From an uncultured Clostridia bacterium (lineage in GTDB: Bacteria; Bacillota; Clostridia; Oscillospirales; Butyricicoccaceae), in assembly GCA_910589115.1 (NCBI GenBank), contig CAJUSB010000126.1:1-9229 (forward strand): 9,229 nt of DNA, read 5' to 3'. The translations under genes and the position numbers were made by a program. Shown here one piece after another: positions 1 through 6,751 of this stretch. Every line of letters begins with the position of its first letter. Position 1 is the first letter of the stretch. The notes below the pieces were generated by a model. It was given only the letters and a program-made list of their open reading frames with translations, ran no database searches and was not told the origin of the DNA.

Positions 1-55
1 GGCGTCCTATGCGGACAGCACTCCTCGCCGGAGGGGCGTCCTATGCGGACAGCAC
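1..55. repeat. Two direct copies of a 21-bp unit, 34-bp period
   Basis: The unit beginning GGCGTCCTATGCGG and ending ACAGCAC occurs at 1-21 and again, identically, at 35-55. The bases between them form a short hairpin (CTCCTC 21-26 with GAGGGG 31-36, loop GCCG). The first copy begins at the first base of the window, so the array may continue to the left. The period is too short for a CRISPR array, and no coding frame is supported here. Confidence 0.8.
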
Positions 56-80
56 CAGAGGGCTCTGCCCTCTGGACTCC
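55..80 (+). repeat. REP-like palindrome, copy A
   Basis: A perfect 9-bp stem, CCAGAGGGC at 55-63 and GCCCTCTGG at 67-75 with loop TCT, is followed by ACTCCC. A second copy of this palindrome with the same ACTCCC tail lies in inverted orientation at 7818-7860, on the other side of the genes. Similarity continues upstream of the stem: GGACAGCACCAGAGGG here against AGACGGCGCCAGAGGG there. Two copies in 9 kb suggest a dispersed, non-coding REP-type family. No transposase is present nearby. Confidence 0.7.
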
Positions 81-82
81 CG

Positions 83-200
83 CAATTTTTTCGAGAAAAA
101 ATTGAGTAAAAGCTTTATTCCGCCTGCGGGCGGGGATTTGGTGCATTAGATTCCGCATCTGCGGTGCTGACCGGCCCGCCAGAACGATTGCGGGCCGGTC
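83..200. other. Chain of four further hairpins, no gene
   Basis: Immediately after the palindrome come an A/T hairpin (CAATTTTTT 83-91 with AAAAAATTG 96-104, loop CGAG), a GC hairpin (CCGCC 120-124 with GGCGG 129-133), a small hairpin (CCGC 153-156 with GCGG 161-164) and a long one at 169-200. No open frame with a ribosome binding site is supported. The stretch behaves like a composite intergenic repeat (BIME-like) in the space downstream of pyrF. Confidence 0.55.
169..200 (-). terminator. Possible pyrF terminator stem without U tract
   Basis: A perfect 11-bp inverted repeat pairs GACCGGCCCGC (169-179) with GCGGGCCGGTC (190-200) around a 10-nt loop. It lies about 60 bp beyond the pyrF stop codon, where a terminator is expected. 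No T run follows on the minus strand, so it could instead be a 3'-end-stabilising stem or part of the repeat cluster. Confidence 0.35.
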
Positions 201-261
201 GGCTGAATGCGTTCATAAAGGCAGGCGGGATGGGGAAATATAGCGTAGTATTTCCTTATTG

Positions 262-1179
262 TTATCGAATCGCTGAAACGATATCATCCCGCATCCGCAC
301 AGCCTCGGCGCGGGCTGCTTCGCGGAAATCCTCACCGTTATTGCCGGTTTTCTTCCAAGCGCACATAATACCGCGGGAAGAATTGACAATCGCACCAAGC
401 CCATCATCATTGAAGCTGTTTGCAATATCCTTTGCCGTTGCGCCCTGCGCGCCATAGCCCGGCACAAGGAAATACGCGCGGGGCAGCAGTTTACGAATAA
501 CCTTCTGTTCCTCCGGATAGGTGGCGCCTACGACTGCACCCACCTGGCAATATCCACAGGGCGTATCCAGTCCTTCGCCCCATTTCGCGACCATTTCTGC
601 CATACGTGCATAAAGCGGTGCGCCCTCCATATCCCTGTTTTGGAATTCGCCGGAAGAAGGGTTAGAGGTCTTAACGAGTACGAAAATGGATTTATCCCGA
701 TTCCTGCACTCTTTCAGGAAAGGCTCAATTCCGTCCGTCCCCAGATAACCGTTAACCGTTGCGCAGTCGCAGCCATAAGGAGCAATCTCCGTATCGCCCA
801 CACGGGTACGTCCCAGGTAAGCCTCGGCATAGGCGGAAGCCGTCGCACCGATGTCATTGCGTTTGATATCCGCAATCACATACATCCCCTTTGCGTGCGC
901 ATAATCAATGGTCTGCTTGAGTGCCATAGCGCCATATGAACCGAGCAGCTCATAATAAGCAGCCTGCGGCTTTACGGCCGGAACGATGTCACACAATGCA
1001 TCGATCAGCCCGCAGTTAAAGGCAACCATAGATTCTGCAACCGCACGGAGGGTTTCCCCATGCAGCATGAAATTACGGCGCAGGATGCTTTCCGGGATAT
1101 ATTCGGCGCGTGCGTCCAGCCCGGCAACGGTGGGATTTCCCTTTTCCTTGATCTTCTCAACCAGCGTCTGCATTGACAT
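262..1179 (-). CDS. pyrF: Orotidine-5'-phosphate decarboxylase, group 2 (PyrF)
   Basis: Cytoplasmic enzyme that decarboxylates OMP to UMP, the last step of de novo pyrimidine synthesis. The product has 305 residues, typical of the longer group-2 PyrF. Visible motifs are GLD (20-22), VKPQ (69-72) with K70, the catalytic DxKxxD signature D104-I-K106-R-N-D109, the VPGYGAQG phosphate-binding loop (239-246) and NSSRG (266-270) with R269. The start is taken at 1179, not 1227 or 1173: AAAGGAG lies 7 nt upstream of this ATG, the 1227 start has no ribosome binding site, and the ATG at 1173 would be 13 nt away. No other pyr gene is adjacent, so it appears monocistronic. The leader upstream carries a PyrR-type attenuator, which supports the assignment. 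The identification is secure from the motifs. Confidence 0.96.
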   Translation of the reverse strand: MSMQTLVEKIKEKGNPTVAGLDARAEYIPESILRRNFMLHGETLRAVAESMVAFNCGLIDALCDIVPAVKPQAAYYELLGSYGAMALKQTIDYAHAKGMYVIADIKRNDIGATASAYAEAYLGRTRVGDTEIAPYGCDCATVNGYLGTDGIEPFLKECRNRDKSIFVLVKTSNPSSGEFQNRDMEGAPLYARMAEMVAKWGEGLDTPCGYCQVGAVVGATYPEEQKVIRKLLPRAYFLVPGYGAQGATAKDIANSFNDDGLGAIVNSSRGIMCAWKKTGNNGEDFREAARAEAVRMRDDIVSAIR

Positions 1180-1283
1180 AAAATAGCTCCTTTCAAGTCG
1201 TATCCGGGGGTATGAACCTGTATTCACAAGCTGAAATGCTGTCCAAGCACTGTTTGGGTTTGTGAATGACAGTTCCTTAAATA

Positions 1284-1342
1284 CCGCTGATAACCGGTCT
1301 GCATGGCACCGGTGCGGCCTTTCATCAGGCTGTTTTCACCGG
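1284..1342 (-). promoter_or_regulatory. Mutually exclusive hairpins in the pyrF leader beyond the attenuator
   Basis: Between the attenuator terminator and the pyrF ribosome binding site is about 180 nt of non-coding leader. CACCGG-type segments occur three times. In minus-strand sense, CCGGTG (1337-1342) can pair with CACCGG (1309-1314). Alternatively ACCGGT (1308-1313) can pair with ACCGGT (1293-1298), extended by CCGC/GCGG (1314-1317 with 1284-1287). The two pairings compete for the same middle segment. Any regulatory role is inference. Confidence 0.35.
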
Positions 1343-1361
1343 GATGCAGTTGTGTATATTA

Positions 1362-1403
1362 CAAAAAACAGCTTCCTGCCCATTTTATCAGGCGGAAAGC
1401 TGT
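1362..1403 (-). terminator. Intrinsic terminator in the pyrF leader (attenuator)
   Basis: Reading the minus strand, ACAGCTTTCCGCC (1403-1391) pairs with GGCAGGAAGCTGT (1380-1368; 11 of 13 positions match) around a 10-nt loop, followed directly by a run of six U (1368-1363) and then GU. It lies inside the pyrF transcript, about 105 nt after the predicted start and about 180 nt before the pyrF start codon. That position fits an attenuator better than the end of a separate gene, since no coding frame precedes it. Confidence 0.75.
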
Positions 1404-1461
1404 ACAAATAGACCTGTCCCCTAAAAAAACAGGCTGCCTCCATCGTCCCCGGTGTGCGCCG

Positions 1462-1493
1462 CCCTTGCAGCCTCACAGAAGCATCATAAGAGG
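1462..1493 (-). promoter_or_regulatory. PyrR-type RNA binding hairpin (anti-antiterminator)
   Basis: In minus-strand sense the segment reads CCUCUU, then AUGAUG, then CUUCUGUGAGGCUG, then CAAGGG. It matches the PyrR binding-loop pattern (CCUUU... ARUCCNGNGAGGYU... CAAGG) known from Bacillus pyr leaders. The lower stem CCUCUU/AAGGG pairs with one bulged C, and the CUGUGA element and GGCUG after it are conserved. The C of UCC at one consensus position is U here, and the upper stem can also form as GCUUC/GAGGC. The 3' half GAGGCUG (1468-1474) can pair with CAGCUUU of the terminator's 5' arm (1396-1402), giving a candidate antiterminator that excludes both other structures. In known systems, PyrR bound to UMP or UTP stabilises this hairpin and favours termination. 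The pyrR gene itself is not in the window. Confidence 0.62.
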
Positions 1494-1515
1494 TTCACAG
1501 TTTTTTACTGCTATT

Positions 1516-1544
1516 ATTATATCGTGCCGGATGCCGTTTGTATA
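1516..1544 (-). promoter_or_regulatory. Sigma-A promoter for the pyrF leader
   Basis: In minus-strand sense a TATACA -35 hexamer (1539-1544) and a perfect TATAAT -10 hexamer (1516-1521) are separated by 17 bp. Transcription would start near 1508-1510, leaving about 15 nt before the PyrR-type hairpin, a layout typical of pyr attenuators. A mini-hairpin CAGT-AAAAA-ACTG falls at the very 5' end of the RNA. Confidence 0.7.
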
Positions 1545-1670
1545 CCTCCATTTTTACAAAATGATTGCAGATGTTTTATTTGATTTTTCATATTATTTAC
1601 AAAATTGCCGGTTATACTTTGCCTGATCGTTGGGGATACTCTCTAACAGGACAGCAGGAAACAAATCGGC

Positions 1671-1904
1671 ATGGTTAAAAAAGAAAGGCGGCGTATTTTT
1701 ATGAGAACAGGGGCTCTTATGACCGGATTGACCGCAGGCTTGGCAGCAGGCGCAGTCGCTTCCATGATGGCGGCCGGTGCAATGATGAATCCATCCGTTC
1801 GGCGGCAGGTGAACCGCACCGCCCGCCGCGCTGAAAATCAAATGCATCAGCTGGCCGACAAAGCCGGACATCAAATGCATGACGCAATGAACAAATTCCA
1901 CTAA
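1671..1904 (+). CDS. Small membrane-associated protein of unknown function
   Basis: The product has 77 residues. A basic N-terminus (KKERRR) leads into an Ala/Gly/Met-rich hydrophobic stretch (about residues 13-39, containing GLTAGLAAGAVA), then a charged amphipathic tail with RR and several Met/His residues (QMHQLADKAGHQMHD). The shape resembles small YtxH-like proteins of Firmicutes, with one membrane helix and an amphipathic tail, but I cannot assign a family. Two starts are possible: 1671 (AGGAAA 10 nt upstream) or 1701, giving 67 residues from MRTGALM with AAAGGCGG upstream. The gene is divergent from pyrF and convergent with the large surface-protein gene, from which a stem-loop terminator separates it. 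Only a -10-like TATACT (1613-1618) without a good -35 was seen upstream. Confidence 0.7.
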   Translation: MVKKERRRIFMRTGALMTGLTAGLAAGAVASMMAAGAMMNPSVRRQVNRTARRAENQMHQLADKAGHQMHDAMNKFH

Positions 1905-1927
1905 AGTCCGATTTTCCGGTAAGGAAA

Positions 1928-1958
1928 CAGGCTCCCAGCCGTATTGGCGGGGAGCCTG
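1928..1958. terminator. Bidirectional terminator between convergent genes
   Basis: CAGGCTCCC (1928-1936) pairs with GGGAGCCTG (1950-1958), and an inner GCC/GGC pair (1938-1940 with 1946-1948) extends the stem. CTTCT follows on the plus strand and TTTCCTT on the minus strand. It sits 24 bp after the stop of the small plus-strand gene and 24 bp beyond the stop of the minus-strand surface protein, so it can serve both. Confidence 0.75.
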
Positions 1959-1981
1959 CTTCTACAAAGAGACCTATTACA

Positions 1982-4900
1982 TTAAATCACACTCTGGCAG
2001 AATCGCATCACAATAGCTGCTGTTTGTGCACGCGTAGCCTCACTCTGCGGGGCAAGCCTGCGCTGGCTGTCTCCGAAAAGGATACCTGCGTCAACTGCCC
2101 AGCCAAAGGAATCCTGCGCATAATCCGATATCTGTTGCCAGTCTGCAAACCCGGAAAGCACACCGGGCTGTGCGGTACCGGCAATGCCTGCCAGCTTTGC
2201 ATAGCGGTGGAAGAATGCACAAAGCTGCTCATTCGTAACCGGGTCCTCCGGCCCGAACAGTCCATTGCTGTATCCGCCGGTAATGCCGTTCTGGGTTGCC
2301 CAGCGTACCGCATCAGCATAAAAAGCAGTGCTGGATGTATCCGGAAAACGCAAACTGCCGTCTACTGTCGGACTGCCTGCCAGACGGTACAGTATCGTGA
2401 CCAACTGGCCACGCGTCATGACCGCCGCCGGTGAAAAGCTTCCGCTGCCTGTACCGCTCATCAGCCCCTGGCGGGTTGTATATGCAACCGCTGTATAATA
2501 CCATTCGCTGCTGTCTACATCACGGTAGGGATTGTCCCAGCCCTCCGCCGGATTGCTGCCGGGCTGGGGTGCAGCCGGTTCCTGCGGTTCCGGTTCTTCC
2601 GGGGTTTCTGGCTTGGATGGCTTCTGTGTGGTTTCCGGCTTGCTGCTGCCAGAGGACGGACGGCTGCCCGACGGTCTGGTAGGATGGCTGTTCCCGCCGG
2701 AAGGACGCGACGGCTTAGACGGTTCGGGCGGTGTAGTCCCTTCGCCCTCCTTCCAGTTTGCCGTTACTGTGACTGCCTCTTCCGGCATGATGAATGTCGT
2801 TTGTACACTGGCCGCATTTTCAAACTCCACATCACCTGTCCAGCCGGCAAATGTGAATCCTTCTCGTGTGCCTGCATCAATTTTTACAGTATCACCCGGA
2901 CGATAATTCCCTGTCCCGTTTTCAGCAGCACCGCTGCCTATTACCATGACCGGATACAAGGTAGATGCATAAGTGTGTACCGTTACCTGTAAAGGCTCGC
3001 CCGGTGCGAGGTTTTCTTCCAGATTGCCTTTCAGACGCACATAATAAACACCCGGGGCAACCTCTGTTTCGCCGTCGCTGCAATCCGTCCAATGAATGCC
3101 ATCAGAAGAATACTCCATCTTGTCTGTCGTGCCAAGGATTTTACCCTTGCCGTCTTCCGTCGCCGGGGCTTCGGTGGTCAACCCTTCCGGTGCGTCCTGC
3201 ACCGTGGGCGGCTCCTTCCCGTACTCCGGCACATAAACTGTCGCCGGTGCACTCGCTGGCTGATCCCCTACGGCTTTCAGCCGGACATAATATTGACCCG
3301 GATCAACCTCTGTTTCTCCGTCTTCGCAGTCTGTCCAGGTTTCTCCGTCAGACGAATATTCCATCTTGTCTGTCGTGCCCAGGATTTTGCCCTTGCCGCC
3401 TTCGGTTTCCGGGGCTTCGGTGGTCAGCCCCTCCGGCGGCGTGCCCGGCGTATCCGGAAACTCCTCACCGCTGAACGCCGGCACCTCAACCTCTGTACTC
3501 TCACTCGCCGGACGGTTATTCTTCGGGTCCGCCTTGTATCGTACCAGGTACGTACCCGGCAGGACAAGGGTTTCACCCGCACCGCAGGCCGTCCACTGTG
3601 TATCGGTCGGATTCTGCACGCTCGACAGCACATATTCCATCTCTGTTGTCGTGCCAAGGATCTTGCCCATGCCGTTCTGGGTTTCCGGTGCTTCGGTGGT
3701 CAGCCCTTCCGGCGGCGTGCCCGGCTCCTCACCGCCGAACTCCGGCACCTCAACCTCTGTACTCTCACTTGCTGGACGGTTCATCGTCGGGTCCGCCTTG
3801 TACCGTACCAGATACGTGCCCGGCTGGACAAGGGTTTCACCCGCACCGCAGGCCGTCCACCCGGTCGGATTCTGCACGCTCGACAGCACATATTCCATCT
3901 CTGTTGTCGTGCCAAGGATTTTACCCTTGCCATTCTGGTTTTCCGGCGCTTCCCCACGTAAATTGGATGGAGCCTCCAGGGGGGGTGTGTTTTCAAAAGG
4001 CTCTATTGTGACCTCTGCGGCTTCGCCCGCCAGCTGGTTTTTAGAGGGATCAGCTTTCACACGGACATAATATGTGCCCGGTGCAGCAGCAGTCGCATCC
4101 GCTGTGCAGTCCTTCCATTCATCCGCCGGGACATCTGCTGCTGATGTATAATCCCCTTTTTCCGCATACTCCATTTCGGCAGTTGTGCCAATCAGGCTGC
4201 CCATTCCGTCCGCCGTTTCCGGTGCTTTGCCGCGCAGCCCTTCCGGTGCCTCGGGGATTGTCTGCCCCAGTTCCGGAACAGTGATGGCTGCTGCATCGCC
4301 TGTCAGCCGGTTTTTCGATGGGTCGGCTTTCACTCGGACGTAATATGTGCCCGGCATAACAGCTGTCGTTTCGCCAAAGCAGGGAATCCACTCATCTGCC
4401 GGTACATCTTCGGCTGACGTATAATTTCCCTTTGCCGCATATTCCATTTCTGCGTCTGTACCTTCGATAGCGCCAGCGCCATCTGCAGTTTCAGGCGCAG
4501 CTGCTGTCAGTCCGGTTGGTGCTGCCGGCTTTTCAGGTGCAACATAAGCCTCAACCGTTACTTCTACCGTGTCGCTTGCCAGCAGGTTGTTGGATTCATC
4601 TGCACGGTAACGCACTGCATAAGTACCCGGCGCAACTTCCGTATAGCCTGCGGAATCAGCGCTTGCACCGGTTTCCGTGCAGGGCGTCCAGGTTGATGTT
4701 TCCGAAATTGGTGAAACCGCATACTCCATACCGGCAGTTGTCCCAATAATCTTACCTTTACCTGTTTCACTCTCTGGCGGCGTTGTGCTCAAACCGCTCG
4801 GAGGTGATTGCTTGGTCGGCGGTGCCTTGATGCTCCACGAAATGTCTTTGACGTCGATTGTATTGTCTAGCCATTGGTAACCAGATTCCGGTGTTGCGGT

Positions 4901-6703
4901 TGCGGTATAGTCTCCAATTTCTGTCGCACTGGTAGTCTTTGAAAGTGTATAACCACTCCCAGCCTCTACGCCGATTTGTTCCTGTCCATTGTAAACCAAC
5001 GTTTTTCCTTCTGGCACCTTAATAGAAATCGGTCCATTATCTTTGCTAACAACCTTCAGTGTAAATGTTTCTGTAATGGGCTGCCCCGATGCTGATGAGT
5101 CTGCGGGCACCGTTATTTTAATTGCATATTCCCCTACAGGCATTGAAATCCAATCGTTATCAGGATCCCCACCCGCTTGATAAGCCGATATTGACAGGAT
5201 CTCTGTAATATGATCATCATCCAAGGTTTCATTCAATCGTACAACAGAACCATTTCCCAAATCAATCAGGTAAACACCGTTTTCGTATTTACACTCCTGA
5301 TCATTAACTGAAATGCTATGATCTACCATAGCCATCATTTGCAAACTGGCACCATTCTCCACATATTGTGGGTAGATAGGAATTACTATGTCCGCATCCT
5401 CAGTAACTGTATGTTCCGGCTGTACACTTAGGCTTTGCAAAACTGGATCTATGTTTTCTACAACAGGCCCGCTCCATTCACCGTTGCTAAACTCAAAGTT
5501 TGCATTTGGAGAACTTGCAGAACCAAGAAGCTCAAAAGAGTTTTCTTCTGCACTTGCAGCGCCACGAATATATACACGATTCGGAAGTGGTTCTTCTGAT
5601 GAACTGCCATCGAATTTAATACCACCGATTGCAACAGAGGTTGTACCTGAAATAGTTCCTTTCACATTCAACGTCTGTGAACGGCCCAGAATCAACGTTC
5701 CGCCGCCAACAAAATCACCGACAGTCACTGAATCGAAAAGCTTACTAAGCGACAGCTTCGCTCCATCCGAAATAGACATCTGCGCAGTCTCTGGAAAATA
5801 GCTGCCTGCTGCAAGTTCAAAATTGCCGCTCCCGACTGAGATTGAGTTTGCATTATACAGTGTCGGAGACATCAGGTTCCCAGTGCCATCGTTGAGTGTG
5901 ACATCCGGCCTGTTGTCCCAACCATACACATCCCCCGCCACATTGCCATACAGCGAAATCTCAGGGGTCGAGCCTTTATACGGATATTTTTGTGCATCCG
6001 GTGTTGGTGTCTGCCTGCCATTACCGACCTTGGCTGCGCCGCATACGTGGATATCACCAACTTTACCGCTGGCCCCGGATTCAATCATAATGGAAGACGG
6101 AGCCTGATATTGCAGGGCCGGGGGGGTATTCTGATCTGCCGGGGGCAAGTCCTCAAACCGCCGGAACAGACTGCCTGCATACAGGTTTTCCACTTTCGTA
6201 TCGCCTTTTATGCGGATAATACCGTGTGGCCCACTCTGCGGGATCGTATATCCGGTCCGCTCCATACTACCACAAAATACGCTGATTTCATGTGCGCTGA
6301 CGTCTTGCTTGACGTTATCCAGCGTCAGCTCATATCCATTTGCGCAGATGGAATAATACACGGAGTTTGGAAGCGACAGTGACATGTTCTTCAGCACTGC
6401 GTCTGCGCCCAGTACAATTCCGCCCCACCATAAAATCAGGGAGTTTCCGTTGCCGTCAATCGTTATGTTCTTTTTAATAAGCATTGGCGAATCATCGCTG
6501 GTCATATTCCTATAAACCATTGAGGCCATGAGGCGGATTGTGTCACCATCCTGAGCGTTCGCCAGCGCCTGTCTGAACGCCTCCTCGGTACTGACATCAA
6601 TCGTTCGCCCTGCGCGCCCATCTGCCGCCATCGCCCCCGGCAAAAGTCCGGATAGCAGACAGAACGACAGGAGCAGCGCTAAAAATTTCTTGAAATGTTT
6701 CAT
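1982..6703 (-). CDS. Large secreted SLH-anchored surface protein with seven WxxC repeats
   Basis: Predicted cell-surface protein of 1573 residues held non-covalently to the wall by SLH domains. Order of parts: signal peptide (about 1-28, MKHFKKF..., cleavage near AMA-AD); right-handed beta-helix/pectin-lyase-like region (about 30-470, with turns such as ITIDGNGNSLIL and LTLDNV); a less defined beta region (about 470-555); a bacterial Ig/MBG-like module (about 556-625, LVYNGQEQ ... GDYTATATPESGYQW); seven tandem repeats (634-1245); an InlB-B/Flg_new-like module (about 1246-1318, GFTFAGWTG ... VTVTANW); a Pro/Ser/Glu linker (1319-1393); and three SLH repeats (from 1394, 1451 and 1519) reaching the C-terminus. 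There is no LPxTG. The start is placed at 6703 because it begins a classical signal peptide and lies downstream of the promoter at 6752-6780; the upstream ATG at 6826 would lie before that promoter. Ribosome binding site AAAGGA is 13 nt away, which is long. The ligand is unknown; adhesin or S-layer-associated are the likely roles. Confidence 0.92.
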   Translation of the reverse strand: MKHFKKFLALLLSFCLLSGLLPGAMAADGRAGRTIDVSTEEAFRQALANAQDGDTIRLMASMVYRNMTSDDSPMLIKKNITIDGNGNSLILWWGGIVLGADAVLKNMSLSLPNSVYYSICANGYELTLDNVKQDVSAHEISVFCGSMERTGYTIPQSGPHGIIRIKGDTKVENLYAGSLFRRFEDLPPADQNTPPALQYQAPSSIMIESGASGKVGDIHVCGAAKVGNGRQTPTPDAQKYPYKGSTPEISLYGNVAGDVYGWDNRPDVTLNDGTGNLMSPTLYNANSISVGSGNFELAAGSYFPETAQMSISDGAKLSLSKLFDSVTVGDFVGGGTLILGRSQTLNVKGTISGTTSVAIGGIKFDGSSSEEPLPNRVYIRGAASAEENSFELLGSASSPNANFEFSNGEWSGPVVENIDPVLQSLSVQPEHTVTEDADIVIPIYPQYVENGASLQMMAMVDHSISVNDQECKYENGVYLIDLGNGSVVRLNETLDDDHITEILSISAYQAGGDPDNDWISMPVGEYAIKITVPADSSASGQPITETFTLKVVSKDNGPISIKVPEGKTLVYNGQEQIGVEAGSGYTLSKTTSATEIGDYTATATPESGYQWLDNTIDVKDISWSIKAPPTKQSPPSGLSTTPPESETGKGKIIGTTAGMEYAVSPISETSTWTPCTETGASADSAGYTEVAPGTYAVRYRADESNNLLASDTVEVTVEAYVAPEKPAAPTGLTAAAPETADGAGAIEGTDAEMEYAAKGNYTSAEDVPADEWIPCFGETTAVMPGTYYVRVKADPSKNRLTGDAAAITVPELGQTIPEAPEGLRGKAPETADGMGSLIGTTAEMEYAEKGDYTSAADVPADEWKDCTADATAAAPGTYYVRVKADPSKNQLAGEAAEVTIEPFENTPPLEAPSNLRGEAPENQNGKGKILGTTTEMEYVLSSVQNPTGWTACGAGETLVQPGTYLVRYKADPTMNRPASESTEVEVPEFGGEEPGTPPEGLTTEAPETQNGMGKILGTTTEMEYVLSSVQNPTDTQWTACGAGETLVLPGTYLVRYKADPKNNRPASESTEVEVPAFSGEEFPDTPGTPPEGLTTEAPETEGGKGKILGTTDKMEYSSDGETWTDCEDGETEVDPGQYYVRLKAVGDQPASAPATVYVPEYGKEPPTVQDAPEGLTTEAPATEDGKGKILGTTDKMEYSSDGIHWTDCSDGETEVAPGVYYVRLKGNLEENLAPGEPLQVTVHTYASTLYPVMVIGSGAAENGTGNYRPGDTVKIDAGTREGFTFAGWTGDVEFENAASVQTTFIMPEEAVTVTANWKEGEGTTPPEPSKPSRPSGGNSHPTRPSGSRPSSGSSKPETTQKPSKPETPEEPEPQEPAAPQPGSNPAEGWDNPYRDVDSSEWYYTAVAYTTRQGLMSGTGSGSFSPAAVMTRGQLVTILYRLAGSPTVDGSLRFPDTSSTAFYADAVRWATQNGITGGYSNGLFGPEDPVTNEQLCAFFHRYAKLAGIAGTAQPGVLSGFADWQQISDYAQDSFGWAVDAGILFGDSQRRLAPQSEATRAQTAAIVMRFCQSVI
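2969..4804 (-). repeat. Seven in-frame tandem repeats within the surface-protein gene
   Basis: Units run, N- to C-terminal, at 4804-4544, 4522-4268, 4249-3995, 3973-3737, 3715-3473, 3439-3221 and 3193-2969, with starts 246-282 bp apart. Shared pattern: (A/P)PxGL, APE, GKGxIxGTT, MEY, WxxC, PGTYYVRxKA, then N and VxVP. Each unit has exactly one cysteine, always in WxxC. Units 4 and 5 are nearly identical as DNA over long stretches (for example 3481-3660 against 3745-3918), differing by a 6-bp in-frame insertion encoding two extra residues (TDTQW against TGW). Units 6 and 7 form another close pair. This suggests recent duplication or gene conversion. Confidence 0.9.
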
Positions 6704-6751
6704 TGCTTCTGATGTGTCCTTTCTTGTGTGTTTTAATATTCCGTTGTAAAG

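Noticed and set aside
1..55. Possible CRISPR array
   Set aside because: Only two copies, a 34-bp period, and a 14-bp spacer that itself forms a hairpin; no cas genes nearby.
1180..1227. Upstream pyrF start adding 16 residues
   Set aside because: No ribosome binding site, and the added residues precede the normal PyrF N-terminus. AAAGGAG positions the ribosome at 1179.
1224..1325. 33-codon minus-strand frame in the pyrF leader (possible leader peptide)
   Set aside because: No ribosome binding site before its ATG and no run of informative codons; the leader is better explained by RNA structure.
1303..1626. 107-codon plus-strand frame upstream of the small protein
   Set aside because: No ribosome binding site; it runs antisense through the pyrF leader with its terminator, PyrR-type hairpin and promoter.
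2024..2992. Plus-strand frames antisense to the SLH and linker region
   Set aside because: Low-complexity or Arg/Cys/Pro-rich products with no start signals, fully overlapped by a well-supported minus-strand gene.
3092..4070. Long plus-strand frames (289 and 234 codons) over the surface-protein repeats
   Set aside because: They lie antisense to the repeat array, have no ribosome binding site, and their open length comes from the repeated DNA and its base composition. The minus frame has signal peptide, conserved repeats and SLH domains.
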